Position numbers and translations under genes: made by a program. Of a stretch of 64,000 nucleotides of DNA, positions 32,081 to 42,174 are shown piece by piece; position 1 is the first letter of the stretch; the number at the start of each line of letters is the position of its first letter. Below the pieces are notes generated by a model, which worked only from the letters and a program-made list of their open reading frames with translations, was not told the origin of the DNA and did not search any database. The stretch covers positions 744,001 through 808,000 of the forward strand of contig CAWDZK010000006.1 in NCBI GenBank assembly GCA_963807005.1. Reading direction: 5' to 3'. The DNA comes from CAWDZK01 sp963807005. Lineage in GTDB: Bacteria > Actinomycetota > Actinomycetes > JACCUZ01.

Positions 32081-33007
32081 ATGTCGTCTGCTGCCGAGGC
32101 GGCCATCGCCCCCGATGCGGTCCTGGACGCGCTCGAGGCCGAGGCCATCCACATCTTCCGTGAGGCCGCCGGCGCGTTCCGCCGGCCGGTGATGCTCTAC
32201 AGCATCGGCAAGGACTCGTCCGTGCTGCTGCACCTCGCCGTCAAGGCGTTCGCGCCGGGCAAGGTGCCGTTCCCGGTGCTGCACATCGACACCACGTGGA
32301 AGTTCCGCGAGATGATCCAGTTCCGCGACCGGGTCACCAGGGAGCTCGGTGTGGAGCTGCTCGTGCACACGAACGAGCAGGCCCGGGCCGAGGGCGTCAG
32401 CCCGTTCACGCACGGCACCCACGAGTACACCCGGATCATGAAGACCGTCGCGCTGCGCGAGGCCCTCGACCAGGGGGGCTACGACGCCGCGTTCGGAGGT
32501 GCCCGCCGGGACGAGGAGCGCTCCCGGGCCAAGGAGCGGGTGTTCTCGCTGCGCGAGCCGGGCCACCGTTGGGAGCCCCGCAAGCAGCGACCGGAGTTCT
32601 GGCGCACGGCCAACACCCAGCTGGCCGAGGGCCAGACCATGCGGGTCTTCCCGATGTCGAACTGGACCGAGCTCGACGTGTGGCGCTACATCCAGCGCGA
32701 GAACATCGAGGTCGTCCCGCTGTACTTCGCCAAGGACCGCCCGGTCGTCGAGCGCGACGGGCAGCTGATCATGATCGACGACGAGCGCTACCCCCTCCTC
32801 GACGGTGAGCAGCCACAGCAGCGCCGGGTCCGGTTCCGGACCCTCGGGTGCTACCCCCTCACGGCGGCAGTGGAGTCCACCGCCGACAACCTCGACGACC
32901 TGCTAGCGGAGATGCTGGTCGACCGCCGTTCGGAGCGGTCCGGGCGGCTGATCGACGGCGAGGGGGGCGGCTCGATGGAGAGCAAGAAGACCGAGGGGTA
33001 CTTCTGA
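32081..33007 (+). CDS. cysD: sulfate adenylyltransferase subunit 2 (CysD)
   Basis: A 308-residue protein with the PP-loop motif MLYSIGKDSSVLLHLA, TTWKFREMIQFRD and AFGGARRDEERSRAKER, all typical of CysD. With the CysN GTPase it makes adenosine 5'-phosphosulfate from ATP and sulfate. ATG at 32081. The stop overlaps the cysNC start by one base (TGATG). Confidence 0.96.
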   Translation: MSSAAEAAIAPDAVLDALEAEAIHIFREAAGAFRRPVMLYSIGKDSSVLLHLAVKAFAPGKVPFPVLHIDTTWKFREMIQFRDRVTRELGVELLVHTNEQARAEGVSPFTHGTHEYTRIMKTVALREALDQGGYDAAFGGARRDEERSRAKERVFSLREPGHRWEPRKQRPEFWRTANTQLAEGQTMRVFPMSNWTELDVWRYIQRENIEVVPLYFAKDRPVVERDGQLIMIDDERYPLLDGEQPQQRRVRFRTLGCYPLTAAVESTADNLDDLLAEMLVDRRSERSGRLIDGEGGGSMESKKTEGYF

Positions 33008-34917
33008 TGACAAGCAGCAGCACCATGACGACCGAGCGCCTCGACGACGCTGCGCTCGCCGAGCACCCGATCGTCCGGGTGGTCGCGTGCGGCTCGGTCG
33101 ACGACGGCAAGTCGACGCTGATCGGACGCCTGCTCGCCGAGACCGAGAGCGTGCCGGACGACATACTCGACTACGCGCGCAACACCCGCCGGAGCGGCTC
33201 GACCATCCCCAAGGGCGAGGTCGACTACTCCATGCTCACGGACGGGCTCGAGGCCGAGCACGCGCAAGGCATCACGATCGACGTCGCCTACCGGCACCTG
33301 TACCTGCCGTCGGGGCGGCGGGCGATCATCGCCGATGCGCCCGGGCACGAGCAGTACACCCGCAACATGGCGGTGGCCGCGTCGACGGCGGACGTCGCCA
33401 TCCTGCTCGTCGACGCTTCCCGGGGCATCCGGCCGCAGACGCACCGGCACCTCACCGTCTGCGCGCTCATGGGCGTCCGGACCGTGATCGTGGCGATCAA
33501 CAAGATGGACACCGTCGACTTCAAGCACGTGGCTTTCGAGGAGTTCGCCGGCGGTGTCCGCGCCGCCGCGGCCCGGTTCGACCTCGAGGACGTCGTGGTC
33601 GTCCCGGTCAGCGCACTGACCGGCGACAACGTCATCGAGCACTCGAGCGAGATGACCTGGTACCACGGGCCGACCGTCCTCGAGGCGCTCACGTCGTGGC
33701 GTCCCGCTCCGACAGCGGACCACAAGGCCGCCCCGTTCCGGCTGCCGGTGCAGTACATCGTGCGGGCGGACAACTTCCGCGGGTACGCCGGCACCGTCAT
33801 CGCCGGCAGCGTCCGGCCCGGCGACAAGGTCGTCGTCAACGCCAAGGGCGAGGCGACGACCGTCGAGCGCGTCCTGGTAGGCGGCAAGGACGTCGACCAG
33901 GCGGGTACCGACGAGGCGGTGGTGCTCACCCTCGAGACCGAGACCGACGTGACCCGGGGAGACCTGGTGGTCGCGCCCGCCGAGGGACTGGACGAGGACC
34001 AGTACCCCCGGCCGGCGAACGCCTTCGCGGCCGACCTGGTGTGGACCGGCGAGGAGGAGCTGCGGCACGGTCGCTCGTACTACCTGCTGGCCGGGTCCCT
34101 TGCCGTACCTGCCGTCGTGACTGCCATCCGCAACCGCCGCGACGTCGTCACGGGCGAGGAGATGGCCACCCGAACCCTGAAGATGAACGACATCGGGCTG
34201 GTCGAGATCGCCACCGACACCCCGGTCCCGCTCGACCCCTACCGGATCAGCCGGGACTCCGGCGGCTTCCTGCTCGTCGAGCGCGTCAGCCGGGACACCG
34301 TGGCGGCGGGGCTGGTCCGCCACCCGTTGCGGCGGGCGCACAACGTCGTGCCGCACACGTTCACCGTGGACCGCGAAGCCCGGGCGATGCTGAAGAACCA
34401 GCGACCCCGGGTGCTGTGGCTCACCGGCCTGCCGGGTGCCGGCAAGTCGACCATCGCCGACGCGCTGGAGCGCAAGCTGCTCGCCCTCGGGCTGCACACC
34501 TACGTCCTCGACGGTGACGGCGTGCGTACCGGGCTGAACAAGGACCTGGGCTTCACGCCGGAGGACCGGGCCGAGAACGTCCGGCGGGTCGCCGAGACCG
34601 CGAAGCTCATGTGGGACGCCGGGCTCATCGTCATCGTCTCGCTGGTGTCGCCGTTCCGTGGGGACCGGAGAGCCGCGAAGGACATGTTCGCCGAGGGCGA
34701 GTTCCTCGAGGTGTGGGTCGACACAGCGGCCGAGGTCGTCGTCGAGCGCGACCCCAAGGGCCTGTACGCGAAGGCGAAGGCGGGCACGCTCCCGAACATG
34801 ACCGGCGTCGGGCAGGGCTACGAGCCGCCGGAACACCCGGACGTCAGGGTCGACGGCGCAGGCGAGGTCGATGCTGCGGTCGACGCGCTGCTGGCCGCGC
34901 TCGACGTCGGCCACTGA
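33007..34917 (+). CDS. cysNC: bifunctional sulfate adenylyltransferase GTPase / APS kinase (CysNC)
   Basis: A 636-residue fusion. Residues about 20-440 are the CysN elongation-factor-like GTPase (P-loop GSVDDGKS, DAPGHEQYTRNM, NKMD). Residues about 460-630 are APS kinase CysC (P-loop GLPGAGKS, LDGDGVRTGLNKDLGF, PFRGDRRAAKDMF). Together with CysD it converts sulfate to PAPS. No PAPS reductase, sulfite reductase or sulfate permease lies in the window, so PAPS could feed either assimilation genes elsewhere or sulfotransferases. Confidence 0.96.
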   Translation: MTSSSTMTTERLDDAALAEHPIVRVVACGSVDDGKSTLIGRLLAETESVPDDILDYARNTRRSGSTIPKGEVDYSMLTDGLEAEHAQGITIDVAYRHLYLPSGRRAIIADAPGHEQYTRNMAVAASTADVAILLVDASRGIRPQTHRHLTVCALMGVRTVIVAINKMDTVDFKHVAFEEFAGGVRAAAARFDLEDVVVVPVSALTGDNVIEHSSEMTWYHGPTVLEALTSWRPAPTADHKAAPFRLPVQYIVRADNFRGYAGTVIAGSVRPGDKVVVNAKGEATTVERVLVGGKDVDQAGTDEAVVLTLETETDVTRGDLVVAPAEGLDEDQYPRPANAFAADLVWTGEEELRHGRSYYLLAGSLAVPAVVTAIRNRRDVVTGEEMATRTLKMNDIGLVEIATDTPVPLDPYRISRDSGGFLLVERVSRDTVAAGLVRHPLRRAHNVVPHTFTVDREARAMLKNQRPRVLWLTGLPGAGKSTIADALERKLLALGLHTYVLDGDGVRTGLNKDLGFTPEDRAENVRRVAETAKLMWDAGLIVIVSLVSPFRGDRRAAKDMFAEGEFLEVWVDTAAEVVVERDPKGLYAKAKAGTLPNMTGVGQGYEPPEHPDVRVDGAGEVDAAVDALLAALDVGH

Positions 34918-34962
34918 CCATGTTCCCGGTCCCCGCGGACCGGGAGGGAGAGGTTCCACGTC

Positions 34963-35748
34963 ATGGCTGAGCTGGTGTACCGCCCGGTGATCGGGCTCGC
35001 ACGGGTCGTGTTCGCTGCGCAGGGGCTGCGGTTCGACATCGAGGGCGTCGAGAACGTCCCGCGCTCGGGGGGCGCGGTGATGGCGATCAACCACATCGGC
35101 TACATGGACTTCACCTACGCCGGCTTCTCGGCGCTGCCCGCCGGGCGCCTCGTGCGGTTCATGGCCAAGCAAGAGGTGTTCACCCACAAGGTCAGCGGGC
35201 CACTCATGCGCGGGATGCACCACATCCCCGTCGACCGGGACGCCGGAGGCGGCTCCTACCGGGCCGCCGTCGACGCGCTGCGCGGGGGTGAGATCGTCGG
35301 GGTCTTCCCGGAGGCGACCATCAGCCGGTCCTTCGAGCTCAAGGACTTCAAGGCCGGAGCCGTCCGGATGGCGGCGGAGGCCGGGGTCCCGATCCTGCCG
35401 ACGGTGATCTGGGGCTCGCAACGGGTGTGGACCAAGGGTCACCCGAAGCGCATGGGGCGGACCCGGACGCCCATCTCGGTCGTCGTCGACCCGCCGATGC
35501 CGGTCGCTGCCGGCAGCGACTACGCCACGGTCACGGCCGAGCTGCGGGCCAGGATGGAGCAGATGCTGCACCGCGCGCAGGAGGGCTACGGCGAGAAGCC
35601 GGACGGTCCCGAGGACTCCTGGTGGCTCCCGGCCCGGCTGGGCGGGACGGCCCCGACGCCTGAGGAGGCGCTCAAGCTCGACCGCGACGAGCTGCGGGCC
35701 CGGTTGGCGGCGGCGAAGAAGGCACGCGACGCGGGGCGGTCCCGCTAG
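34963..35748 (+). CDS. 1-acylglycerol-3-phosphate acyltransferase family protein (PlsC-like)
   Basis: A 261-residue protein. The acyltransferase motif H-I-G-Y-M-D (NHIGYMDF) fits HxxxxD, and FPEATISRSFELKDFKAGAVRMA supplies the substrate-binding FPEG-like block. It likely esterifies glycerophospholipid intermediates at the membrane. A GGGAGAGG ribosome binding site precedes the ATG at 34963. It lies 45 bases after cysNC on the same strand, so it may share that message. A long Glu/Arg-rich C-terminal tail extends past the usual domain. Confidence 0.88.
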   Translation: MAELVYRPVIGLARVVFAAQGLRFDIEGVENVPRSGGAVMAINHIGYMDFTYAGFSALPAGRLVRFMAKQEVFTHKVSGPLMRGMHHIPVDRDAGGGSYRAAVDALRGGEIVGVFPEATISRSFELKDFKAGAVRMAAEAGVPILPTVIWGSQRVWTKGHPKRMGRTRTPISVVVDPPMPVAAGSDYATVTAELRARMEQMLHRAQEGYGEKPDGPEDSWWLPARLGGTAPTPEEALKLDRDELRARLAAAKKARDAGRSR

Positions 35749-35794
35749 GACGAATCGGACGCCACAGGCAGTAGCCTGTGGGGGTGAGGCGTCG

Positions 35795-36223
35795 ATGAGC
35801 GAGTTGCGGTTGTCGCCGAGAACGGACAGCGTCCCACTGGCCCGCCGGTACGCCCGCGACCAGCTGCGGGAGTGCGCGGCCGACGTCGACACCGTGGTCC
35901 TGCTCGTCTCCGAGGTCGTGACGAACGCCATCCTGCACGCCCGCAGCGACGTCTTCCTGACCATCGTCGACCGCGGCGAGCTGGCCCGGGTCGAGGTGCG
36001 TGACTCCTCGCCGATGCCGCCCCGGCTGCATCGGTTCGCCGTCGAGTCGGCGACCGGGCGCGGGCTGCGGCTGCTGGACCAGCTGGCGCAACGATGGGGC
36101 GCCGACGACGCCAGCGAGGGGCACGGCAAGGTCGTCTGGTTCGAGGTCGGCGCGCCCGGCGAGGCTGCCTGGGAGTCGTTCGACGACTTCCTGCTCGCCG
36201 AGAGGGCCACCGGTGACGGTTGA
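35795..36223 (+). CDS. anti-sigma-type ATP-binding protein (HATPase_c_2, RsbW-like)
   Basis: A 142-residue protein with a GHKL ATPase fold. The N box is VVLLVSEVVTNAILHA and the G1 box VEVRDSSPMPPRL, with the G2-like block GRGLRLLDQLAQRWG. Such proteins bind and sometimes phosphorylate STAS antagonists and hold sigma factors. Here it is the first gene of a coupled operon with a PP2C phosphatase, so a partner-switching module is likely. A STAS protein is encoded 13 kb away (48697-49056), and whether they pair is unknown. Confidence 0.87.
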   Translation: MSELRLSPRTDSVPLARRYARDQLRECAADVDTVVLLVSEVVTNAILHARSDVFLTIVDRGELARVEVRDSSPMPPRLHRFAVESATGRGLRLLDQLAQRWGADDASEGHGKVVWFEVGAPGEAAWESFDDFLLAERATGDG

Positions 36224-36707
36224 GGACGTCGACGGGCAGGAGGACACCGAAGGGTCCCGGGCCGTCGAGGTCGTGCTCGTCGCTTACCCGCTGCTGCTCG
36301 CGGAGCGGGCGGCAGCGCAGTACGCCGAGGCGCTGCGCGAGATGGCCCTCCTGGTCGCGAACGGGACGGCGCCCGTGGGGTCGTTCCCCCGACGGGTCAC
36401 CACGCTCGTCGGCGATCTGACCGAGCTGCGTGAGCTCACCACCCGGTTCGACTCCGAGAAGGCGGCCGCGCTGGCTCGCGGCGAGTCCGTCCGGGACCTG
36501 TCGCTGGCCGCCACGCCGCGCCTGGTCGAGATGAGCAGGCAGCTGGACCAGCTGCTGGACGGGGTGGACGACTACTGCCGGCGCGAGCAGCTGCTCACCC
36601 TTGCACCGGACCCCGACCTGGTCGACTTCCGCCGGTGGTACGTCGAACAGCTCGTGGCCCAGTCCGGTGGCAAGCCGCCCGCCCCCTGGACGGGGCCGGT
36701 CCGGTGA
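36213..36707 (+). CDS. conserved unknown protein inside the partner-switch/phosphorelay operon
   Basis: A 164-residue predicted helical, charged protein with no recognised domain, signal peptide or cysteine-rich motif apart from one cysteine (DDYCRREQ). Helical segments rich in Leu, Arg and Glu (LLLAERAAAQYAEALREMALL, RLVEMSRQLDQLLDGVDDYC) suggest a four-helix bundle. That would be compatible with a signalling adaptor or histidine-phosphotransfer-like role, but no conserved phospho-histidine stands out. The GTG at 36213 lies inside the previous gene (11-base overlap) and its stop overlaps the next GTG. Confidence 0.75.
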   Translation: MTVEDVDGQEDTEGSRAVEVVLVAYPLLLAERAAAQYAEALREMALLVANGTAPVGSFPRRVTTLVGDLTELRELTTRFDSEKAAALARGESVRDLSLAATPRLVEMSRQLDQLLDGVDDYCRREQLLTLAPDPDLVDFRRWYVEQLVAQSGGKPPAPWTGPVR

Positions 36708-37915
36708 ACGCCGAGCGGCTGGACCTCGTCGAGGAGCTGCGCTCGGCGGCGTCGGCGACCCCGGCGCTGACAGTGCTCCTCGTCGAGGACGACGAGGGCG
36801 ACGCCTTCCTGGTGGGTGAGCTGCTCCTCGACGCCGGGCCCGAGGTCGAGCTGCGCCGGGCCCGCAGCGTCTCGGAAGCCTCAGCCGTCCTCCCCGGTGA
36901 CGTCGACTGCGTGCTGCTCGACCTGGGTTTGCCCGATGCCTCTGGTCTGGACGCCTTGACGTCCGTGCTCGACCTGGCGCCGAACATCGCGGTCCTGGTC
37001 CTGACGGGGCTTTCCGACGAGCACCGAGGCACCGAGGCGGTTGCCGTCGGAGCGCAGGACTACCTCGTCAAGGGCAGCATCGACGGGCAGCTGCTCACCC
37101 GGGCGATCCGCTATGCGGTCGAACGCAAGCGCGCCGACGAGTCGGTCCGCCGGCTGTTCGCCTCGGAGGCGCGGGCCGCCGAGAACGCGCGGCTGGAGCG
37201 TGGTCTGCTGCCGCAGCCGCTGCTGCGCACCGGGCGGGTCCGGGTCGTTCCGCGCTACCGGCCGGGCCGACACCAGTCGTTGCTCGGCGGCGACTTCTAC
37301 GACGTGGTCGAGTCCGCCGACGGTGCCGTGTTCGCGCTGATCGGCGACGTCGCCGGCCACGGCCCGGACGAGGCGGCGCTAGGGGTGTGCCTGCGGATCG
37401 CGTGGCGCACCCTGGTCCTCTCCGGCTCCGAACCCGACGCGATCCTCGCCGCCATGGACGCGGTGCTGGTGAGCGAACGGGCCAGCGACGAGGTCTTCGC
37501 GACCGTCGCCATGGTCCGCCTCGACCCGGCAGCAGGGGTGCTCCGGGTCTGGCGCGCGGGACATCCGCTCCCGCTCGTCGTCGCCGACCGGCAGGTCGGT
37601 GCGGTGCCCGAGGGCCCGGCAGGTGTGGCTCTCGGTGTCCTCGACCAGGGGTCGTGGGCTCCGGTCGACCTCCCGGTCGCGCGCAGTGGGACGTTGATGC
37701 TGTTCACCGACGGCATGATCGAGGGCTTCGACGGGCAGACCGCGGGGGCCCGGCTCGGTGAGGCCGGCCTCGTGGACATCATGAACGGTCTGCTCGGCCG
37801 GGACCTCGACCACGACGACATGTGCGACGCGCTGCTCGCGCAGGTGCGCGAGCGCAACGGCGGCGAGCTCACCGACGACGTGGCCGTCGTGCTGCTCTCG
37901 TGGGAAGGCCGATGA
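36704..37915 (+). CDS. response regulator fused to PP2C/SpoIIE-type phosphatase
   Basis: A 403-residue protein. Residues about 20-145 are a receiver domain (LLVEDDEGD acidic pocket, phospho-acceptor D73 in CVLLDLGLPD, Lys in YLVKGS). A short coiled linker follows, then a SpoIIE-type PP2C phosphatase (about 190-400: GGDFYDVVE, LIGDVAGHGPDEA, LFTDGMIE, TDDVAVVLL). Phosphorylation of D73 should control dephosphorylation of a STAS antagonist. The likely kinase is encoded next, with overlapping start and stop codons. Confidence 0.92.
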   Translation: MNAERLDLVEELRSAASATPALTVLLVEDDEGDAFLVGELLLDAGPEVELRRARSVSEASAVLPGDVDCVLLDLGLPDASGLDALTSVLDLAPNIAVLVLTGLSDEHRGTEAVAVGAQDYLVKGSIDGQLLTRAIRYAVERKRADESVRRLFASEARAAENARLERGLLPQPLLRTGRVRVVPRYRPGRHQSLLGGDFYDVVESADGAVFALIGDVAGHGPDEAALGVCLRIAWRTLVLSGSEPDAILAAMDAVLVSERASDEVFATVAMVRLDPAAGVLRVWRAGHPLPLVVADRQVGAVPEGPAGVALGVLDQGSWAPVDLPVARSGTLMLFTDGMIEGFDGQTAGARLGEAGLVDIMNGLLGRDLDHDDMCDALLAQVRERNGGELTDDVAVVLLSWEGR

Positions 37916-39543
37916 GCGCAGCGTCGTCGCTGCAGCGCAGGCTCACAGCGCTGTTCCTCGTCACCGGCGTCGTCACAGCGGTCCTCGCGCTGGCCACGGT
38001 GACCTTGCTCGTCCAGCTCAGCCGGGCGACATCCGCGCGGGTCGACGTCTACGGCCCCGCCCTGCTGCGCGCCGAGACCCTGGCCAGTGCCTACAGCGAC
38101 CAGGAGACCGGGATCCGAGGGTTCGTGGCGGCACGCGACCGGTCGTTCCTGCAGCCCTACCTGGATGGTCGGACCTCCGCGGATCGCTCGTTGCGCCGGC
38201 TCCGGAGCGTCCTCGGCAACCGGCCGGACCTGCTCGTGCTGGTGGCGGACGTCGAAGCAGCCGGCCGCGCCTGGCAGGACCAGGTCGCCGCTCCGGCCAT
38301 CGAGAGCGCGGACACCGAGACGGGCAGCGTGCGGCAGAACCTCGCCCAGATCGAGCAGGGCAAGGCACTGTTCGACCGGATCCGGACGGCGCTCGACCGG
38401 CTCCAGGCGCCGATCGCGCTGGAGCGCGAGCGGGCCGTGGACGAGCTGCACTCCGCACAGGTCCGGCTCTACGTGATCCTGTCGCTGGCACTCCTGGGGC
38501 TCGTCACCTTGTCGATCGCCACCTTCCGCGCCCTGCGCCGGTGGATCATCCGACCGCTCCTGCGTCTCGGTGCGGAGGTGGACCAGGTCGAGGCCGGTGA
38601 CCTCTCGCACCGCGTCGAGGTCCCGGATGCGCCGCGTGAGATCGGCGTCCTGGTCGGCCAGGTCGACCGGATGCGCGCCCGGGTGGTGGCCAACGCCGCG
38701 GTGGCCGAGCAGGCCCGGGCCGACGCGGCGGAGGCGCGCGCCCTGGTCGAGACCCAGGCCGAGGACCTGCGCCGCTCGAACACCGAGCTCGAGCAGTTCG
38801 CCTACGTCGCGTCGCACGACCTGCAGGAACCGCTGCGCAAGGTAGCCAGCTTCTGCCAGCTGATCGAGCGTCGGTACAAGGGGCAGCTCGACGAGCGGGG
38901 GGAGCAGTACATCGAGTTCGCCGTCGACGGTGCCAAGCGGATGCAGCAGCTGATCCAGGACCTGCTGATGTTCTCGCGGGTCGGCCGGCACTCCGCCGGC
39001 TTCCAGCAGACCGACCTCGAGCAGGTGTTCGCCCAGGCCCTCCGACAGATCGGTTCGGTGATCGAGGAGTCAGGTGCCGTCGTCACGCACGACCCGCTAC
39101 CCACGGTCGAGGGAGACCCCAGCCTGCTGGCCCAGCTGTTCCAGAACCTGGTCGGCAACGGCGTGAAGTTCCGCGGTGCCGAGCCGCCGCGGGTCCACCT
39201 CGCGGCGGCGCGTTCGTCGACGCCCGGGGAATGGTCCTTCGCCCTGTCCGACAACGGCATCGGCATCGAGGCCCAGTACGCCGACAAGATCTTCGTCATC
39301 TTCCAGCGCCTGCACGGCCGGGACACCTACACCGGCACAGGGATCGGCCTGGCGATGTGCAAGAAGATCGTGGAGCATCACGGTGGCCGGCTGTGGCTGG
39401 ACACCGACGAGCGGGACTCGCGGGGGGCGCTGTTCCGCTGGACCTTGCCGGAACGACAGCCCGGGGAAGAGCAGCCGGTTCAGCCGGCCGCACCGGTCGA
39501 CGAGGAGGAGAGGACGTCGGATGACGCAACCGTTCGAGGCTGA
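37912..39543 (+). CDS. CHASE3-HAMP sensor histidine kinase
   Basis: A 543-residue protein. Two transmembrane helices (about 13-35 and 185-205) flank an extracytoplasmic CHASE3-like domain (LASAYSDQETGIRGFVAARD). HAMP and a coiled coil follow, then the dimerisation domain with phospho-acceptor H302 in VASHDLQEPLRKV and an ATPase domain (NLVGNGVKF, LSDNGIGIE, GTGIGLAMCKKI). This kinase subclass resembles phytochrome-type kinases. Its ATG overlaps the phosphatase stop. It probably phosphorylates the upstream receiver-PP2C and/or the downstream receiver. Confidence 0.93.
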   Translation: MSAASSLQRRLTALFLVTGVVTAVLALATVTLLVQLSRATSARVDVYGPALLRAETLASAYSDQETGIRGFVAARDRSFLQPYLDGRTSADRSLRRLRSVLGNRPDLLVLVADVEAAGRAWQDQVAAPAIESADTETGSVRQNLAQIEQGKALFDRIRTALDRLQAPIALERERAVDELHSAQVRLYVILSLALLGLVTLSIATFRALRRWIIRPLLRLGAEVDQVEAGDLSHRVEVPDAPREIGVLVGQVDRMRARVVANAAVAEQARADAAEARALVETQAEDLRRSNTELEQFAYVASHDLQEPLRKVASFCQLIERRYKGQLDERGEQYIEFAVDGAKRMQQLIQDLLMFSRVGRHSAGFQQTDLEQVFAQALRQIGSVIEESGAVVTHDPLPTVEGDPSLLAQLFQNLVGNGVKFRGAEPPRVHLAAARSSTPGEWSFALSDNGIGIEAQYADKIFVIFQRLHGRDTYTGTGIGLAMCKKIVEHHGGRLWLDTDERDSRGALFRWTLPERQPGEEQPVQPAAPVDEEERTSDDATVRG

Positions 39544-39970
39544 GCGCGAGGTCCAGGTGCTCCTGGTCGAGGACGACCCCGGTGACGTGCTCATGACCCG
39601 GGAGGCCTTCGAGGACTACAAGGTCCACAACCAGCTGCACGTGGTCAACGACGGCGAGCAGGCGATGGCCTTCCTGCGGCAGGAGGGTGAGTACGCCGAC
39701 CTGCCACGGCCCGACCTGGTCCTGCTCGACCTCAACCTGCCCCGCATGGACGGCCGCCAGGTGCTCGACGCCATCAAGTCCGACCCGGACCTGTCCAGCA
39801 TCCCCGTCGTCGTCCTCACCACGTCCGAAGCCGAGGACGACGTCCTGCGCAGCTACTCGCTGCACGCGAACGCCTACGTCACGAAGCCAGTCGACTTCGA
39901 GCGGTTCATCAACGTGGTGCGGCAGATCGACGACTTCTTCGTCAGCGTGGTCCGCCTGCCCCGGCGCTGA
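39521..39970 (+). CDS. single-domain response regulator (Rcp1-like)
   Basis: A 149-residue receiver-only protein: acidic pocket LLVEDDPGD, phospho-acceptor D70 in LVLLDLNLPRMDG, and TTS plus the conserved Lys in YVTKPVDF. It has no output domain, so it must signal by protein contact or serve as a phosphate sink. It overlaps the kinase gene by 23 bases and has a GAGGAGGAGAGG ribosome binding site inside it. It is the last gene of the signalling operon. Confidence 0.93.
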   Translation: MTQPFEAEREVQVLLVEDDPGDVLMTREAFEDYKVHNQLHVVNDGEQAMAFLRQEGEYADLPRPDLVLLDLNLPRMDGRQVLDAIKSDPDLSSIPVVVLTTSEAEDDVLRSYSLHANAYVTKPVDFERFINVVRQIDDFFVSVVRLPRR

Positions 39971-40005
39971 ACCGGCGGTCACCGGACACACCGCGTCGAC
40001 ACACG

Positions 40006-40038
40006 ACGTGCCGTCCCGCCGGGGGCGGAACGGCACGT
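40006..40038. terminator. bidirectional terminator-like hairpin
   Basis: ACGTGCCGTCCCGCC (40006-40020) pairs with GGCGGAACGGCACGT (40024-40038) over 15 positions with one C-A mismatch and a GGG loop. It lies between the convergent response regulator and the small membrane protein gene. There is no T-run. Confidence 0.65.
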
Positions 40039-40069
40039 AGAGAAACCGCGCAGGCGGCGCCCTGGACGG

Positions 40070-40189
40070 TCAGGCGTCCTCGGTGTCGGTCGTCGAGGTC
40101 GCGTCGAGGGTCCAGCGCTCCAGCCGGTCCATCCCGAGCAGGACAGCGAGCAGGGCGAACGGTACGAGCAGGGCGAAGAGCATCATCAT
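40070..40189 (-). CDS. 39-residue single-helix membrane protein
   Basis: The frame starts MMM and runs LFALLVPFALLAVLLGMDRLERW, then a short Thr/Asp/Glu-rich tail. That is one hydrophobic helix followed by an amphipathic charged segment. The ATG at 40189 has a GGAAGGTGA ribosome binding site 5-6 bases upstream, which supports translation. Function is unknown. Confidence 0.55.
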   Translation of the reverse strand: MMMLFALLVPFALLAVLLGMDRLERWTLDATSTTDTEDA

Positions 40190-40330
40190 GATCACCTTCC
40201 GCCGCTCTTCTTGCCCGGGACGCCGCGGCGAAACCTCCTCCGTCTGACGTATCGACCGCCCCGCGGCCCTTCTTGATCGTGACCTGCGGGCGGGTGACCC
40301 GTCGGTCGCCGGGTCTGCGACGATCAGCCC

Positions 40331-41757
<1,427 letters not shown>

Positions 41758-41761
<4 letters not shown>

Positions 41762-42174
41762 CCGCGGCCGCCACCGGCCGATGGCGGGTCGCCCTCGCCG
41801 TGCTCGTCGCCGTCCACCTGGCGGTGCTCTACGCGCCGGACACGGGGGGCGCACCGACGTTCCCGGCCGCCGACAAGGTCGTCCACGTCGCGACCTTCGC
41901 GTCGGTGGCGCTGGCCGGGCTGCGAGCGGGGCTCGGCGCGCGCTGGTGGCCCGCACTCGTCGCGGGCCACGCCGTGGTGAGCGAGCTGGTGCAGCACTGG
42001 CTGCTGCCCGGCCGAAGCGGCGACCCGGCCGACGTCGTCGCCGACCTGCTGGGCGCCGCGCTCGGCGTCCTCGCCGCGGCGCTGCTCGGACGGGCATCAT
42101 GGTCGGGTGACCGATCCGGCCCCCTCGGCAAGCCTCACCGGACGCCTGCTGGTCGCGACCCCGGCCCTGGGTGA
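41758..42174 (+). CDS. VanZ-like membrane protein
   Basis: A 138-residue protein with about four short hydrophobic helices. It has the VanZ-family pattern ADKVVHVATFASVALAGL and VVSELVQHWLLPGRSGDPADVVADLLGAALG. In other bacteria VanZ homologs give low-level teicoplanin resistance, but most have no assigned role. The GTG at 41758 overlaps the malic enzyme stop. The last 68 bases overlap the YqgE gene in another frame, so the final 20 or so residues may not be conserved. Confidence 0.8.

Noticed and set aside
32851..36210. Very long antisense open frame opposite cysNC, the acyltransferase and the anti-sigma gene
   Set aside because: It is the mirror of strongly conserved genes in high-GC codon usage; its translation is low-complexity and matches no family.
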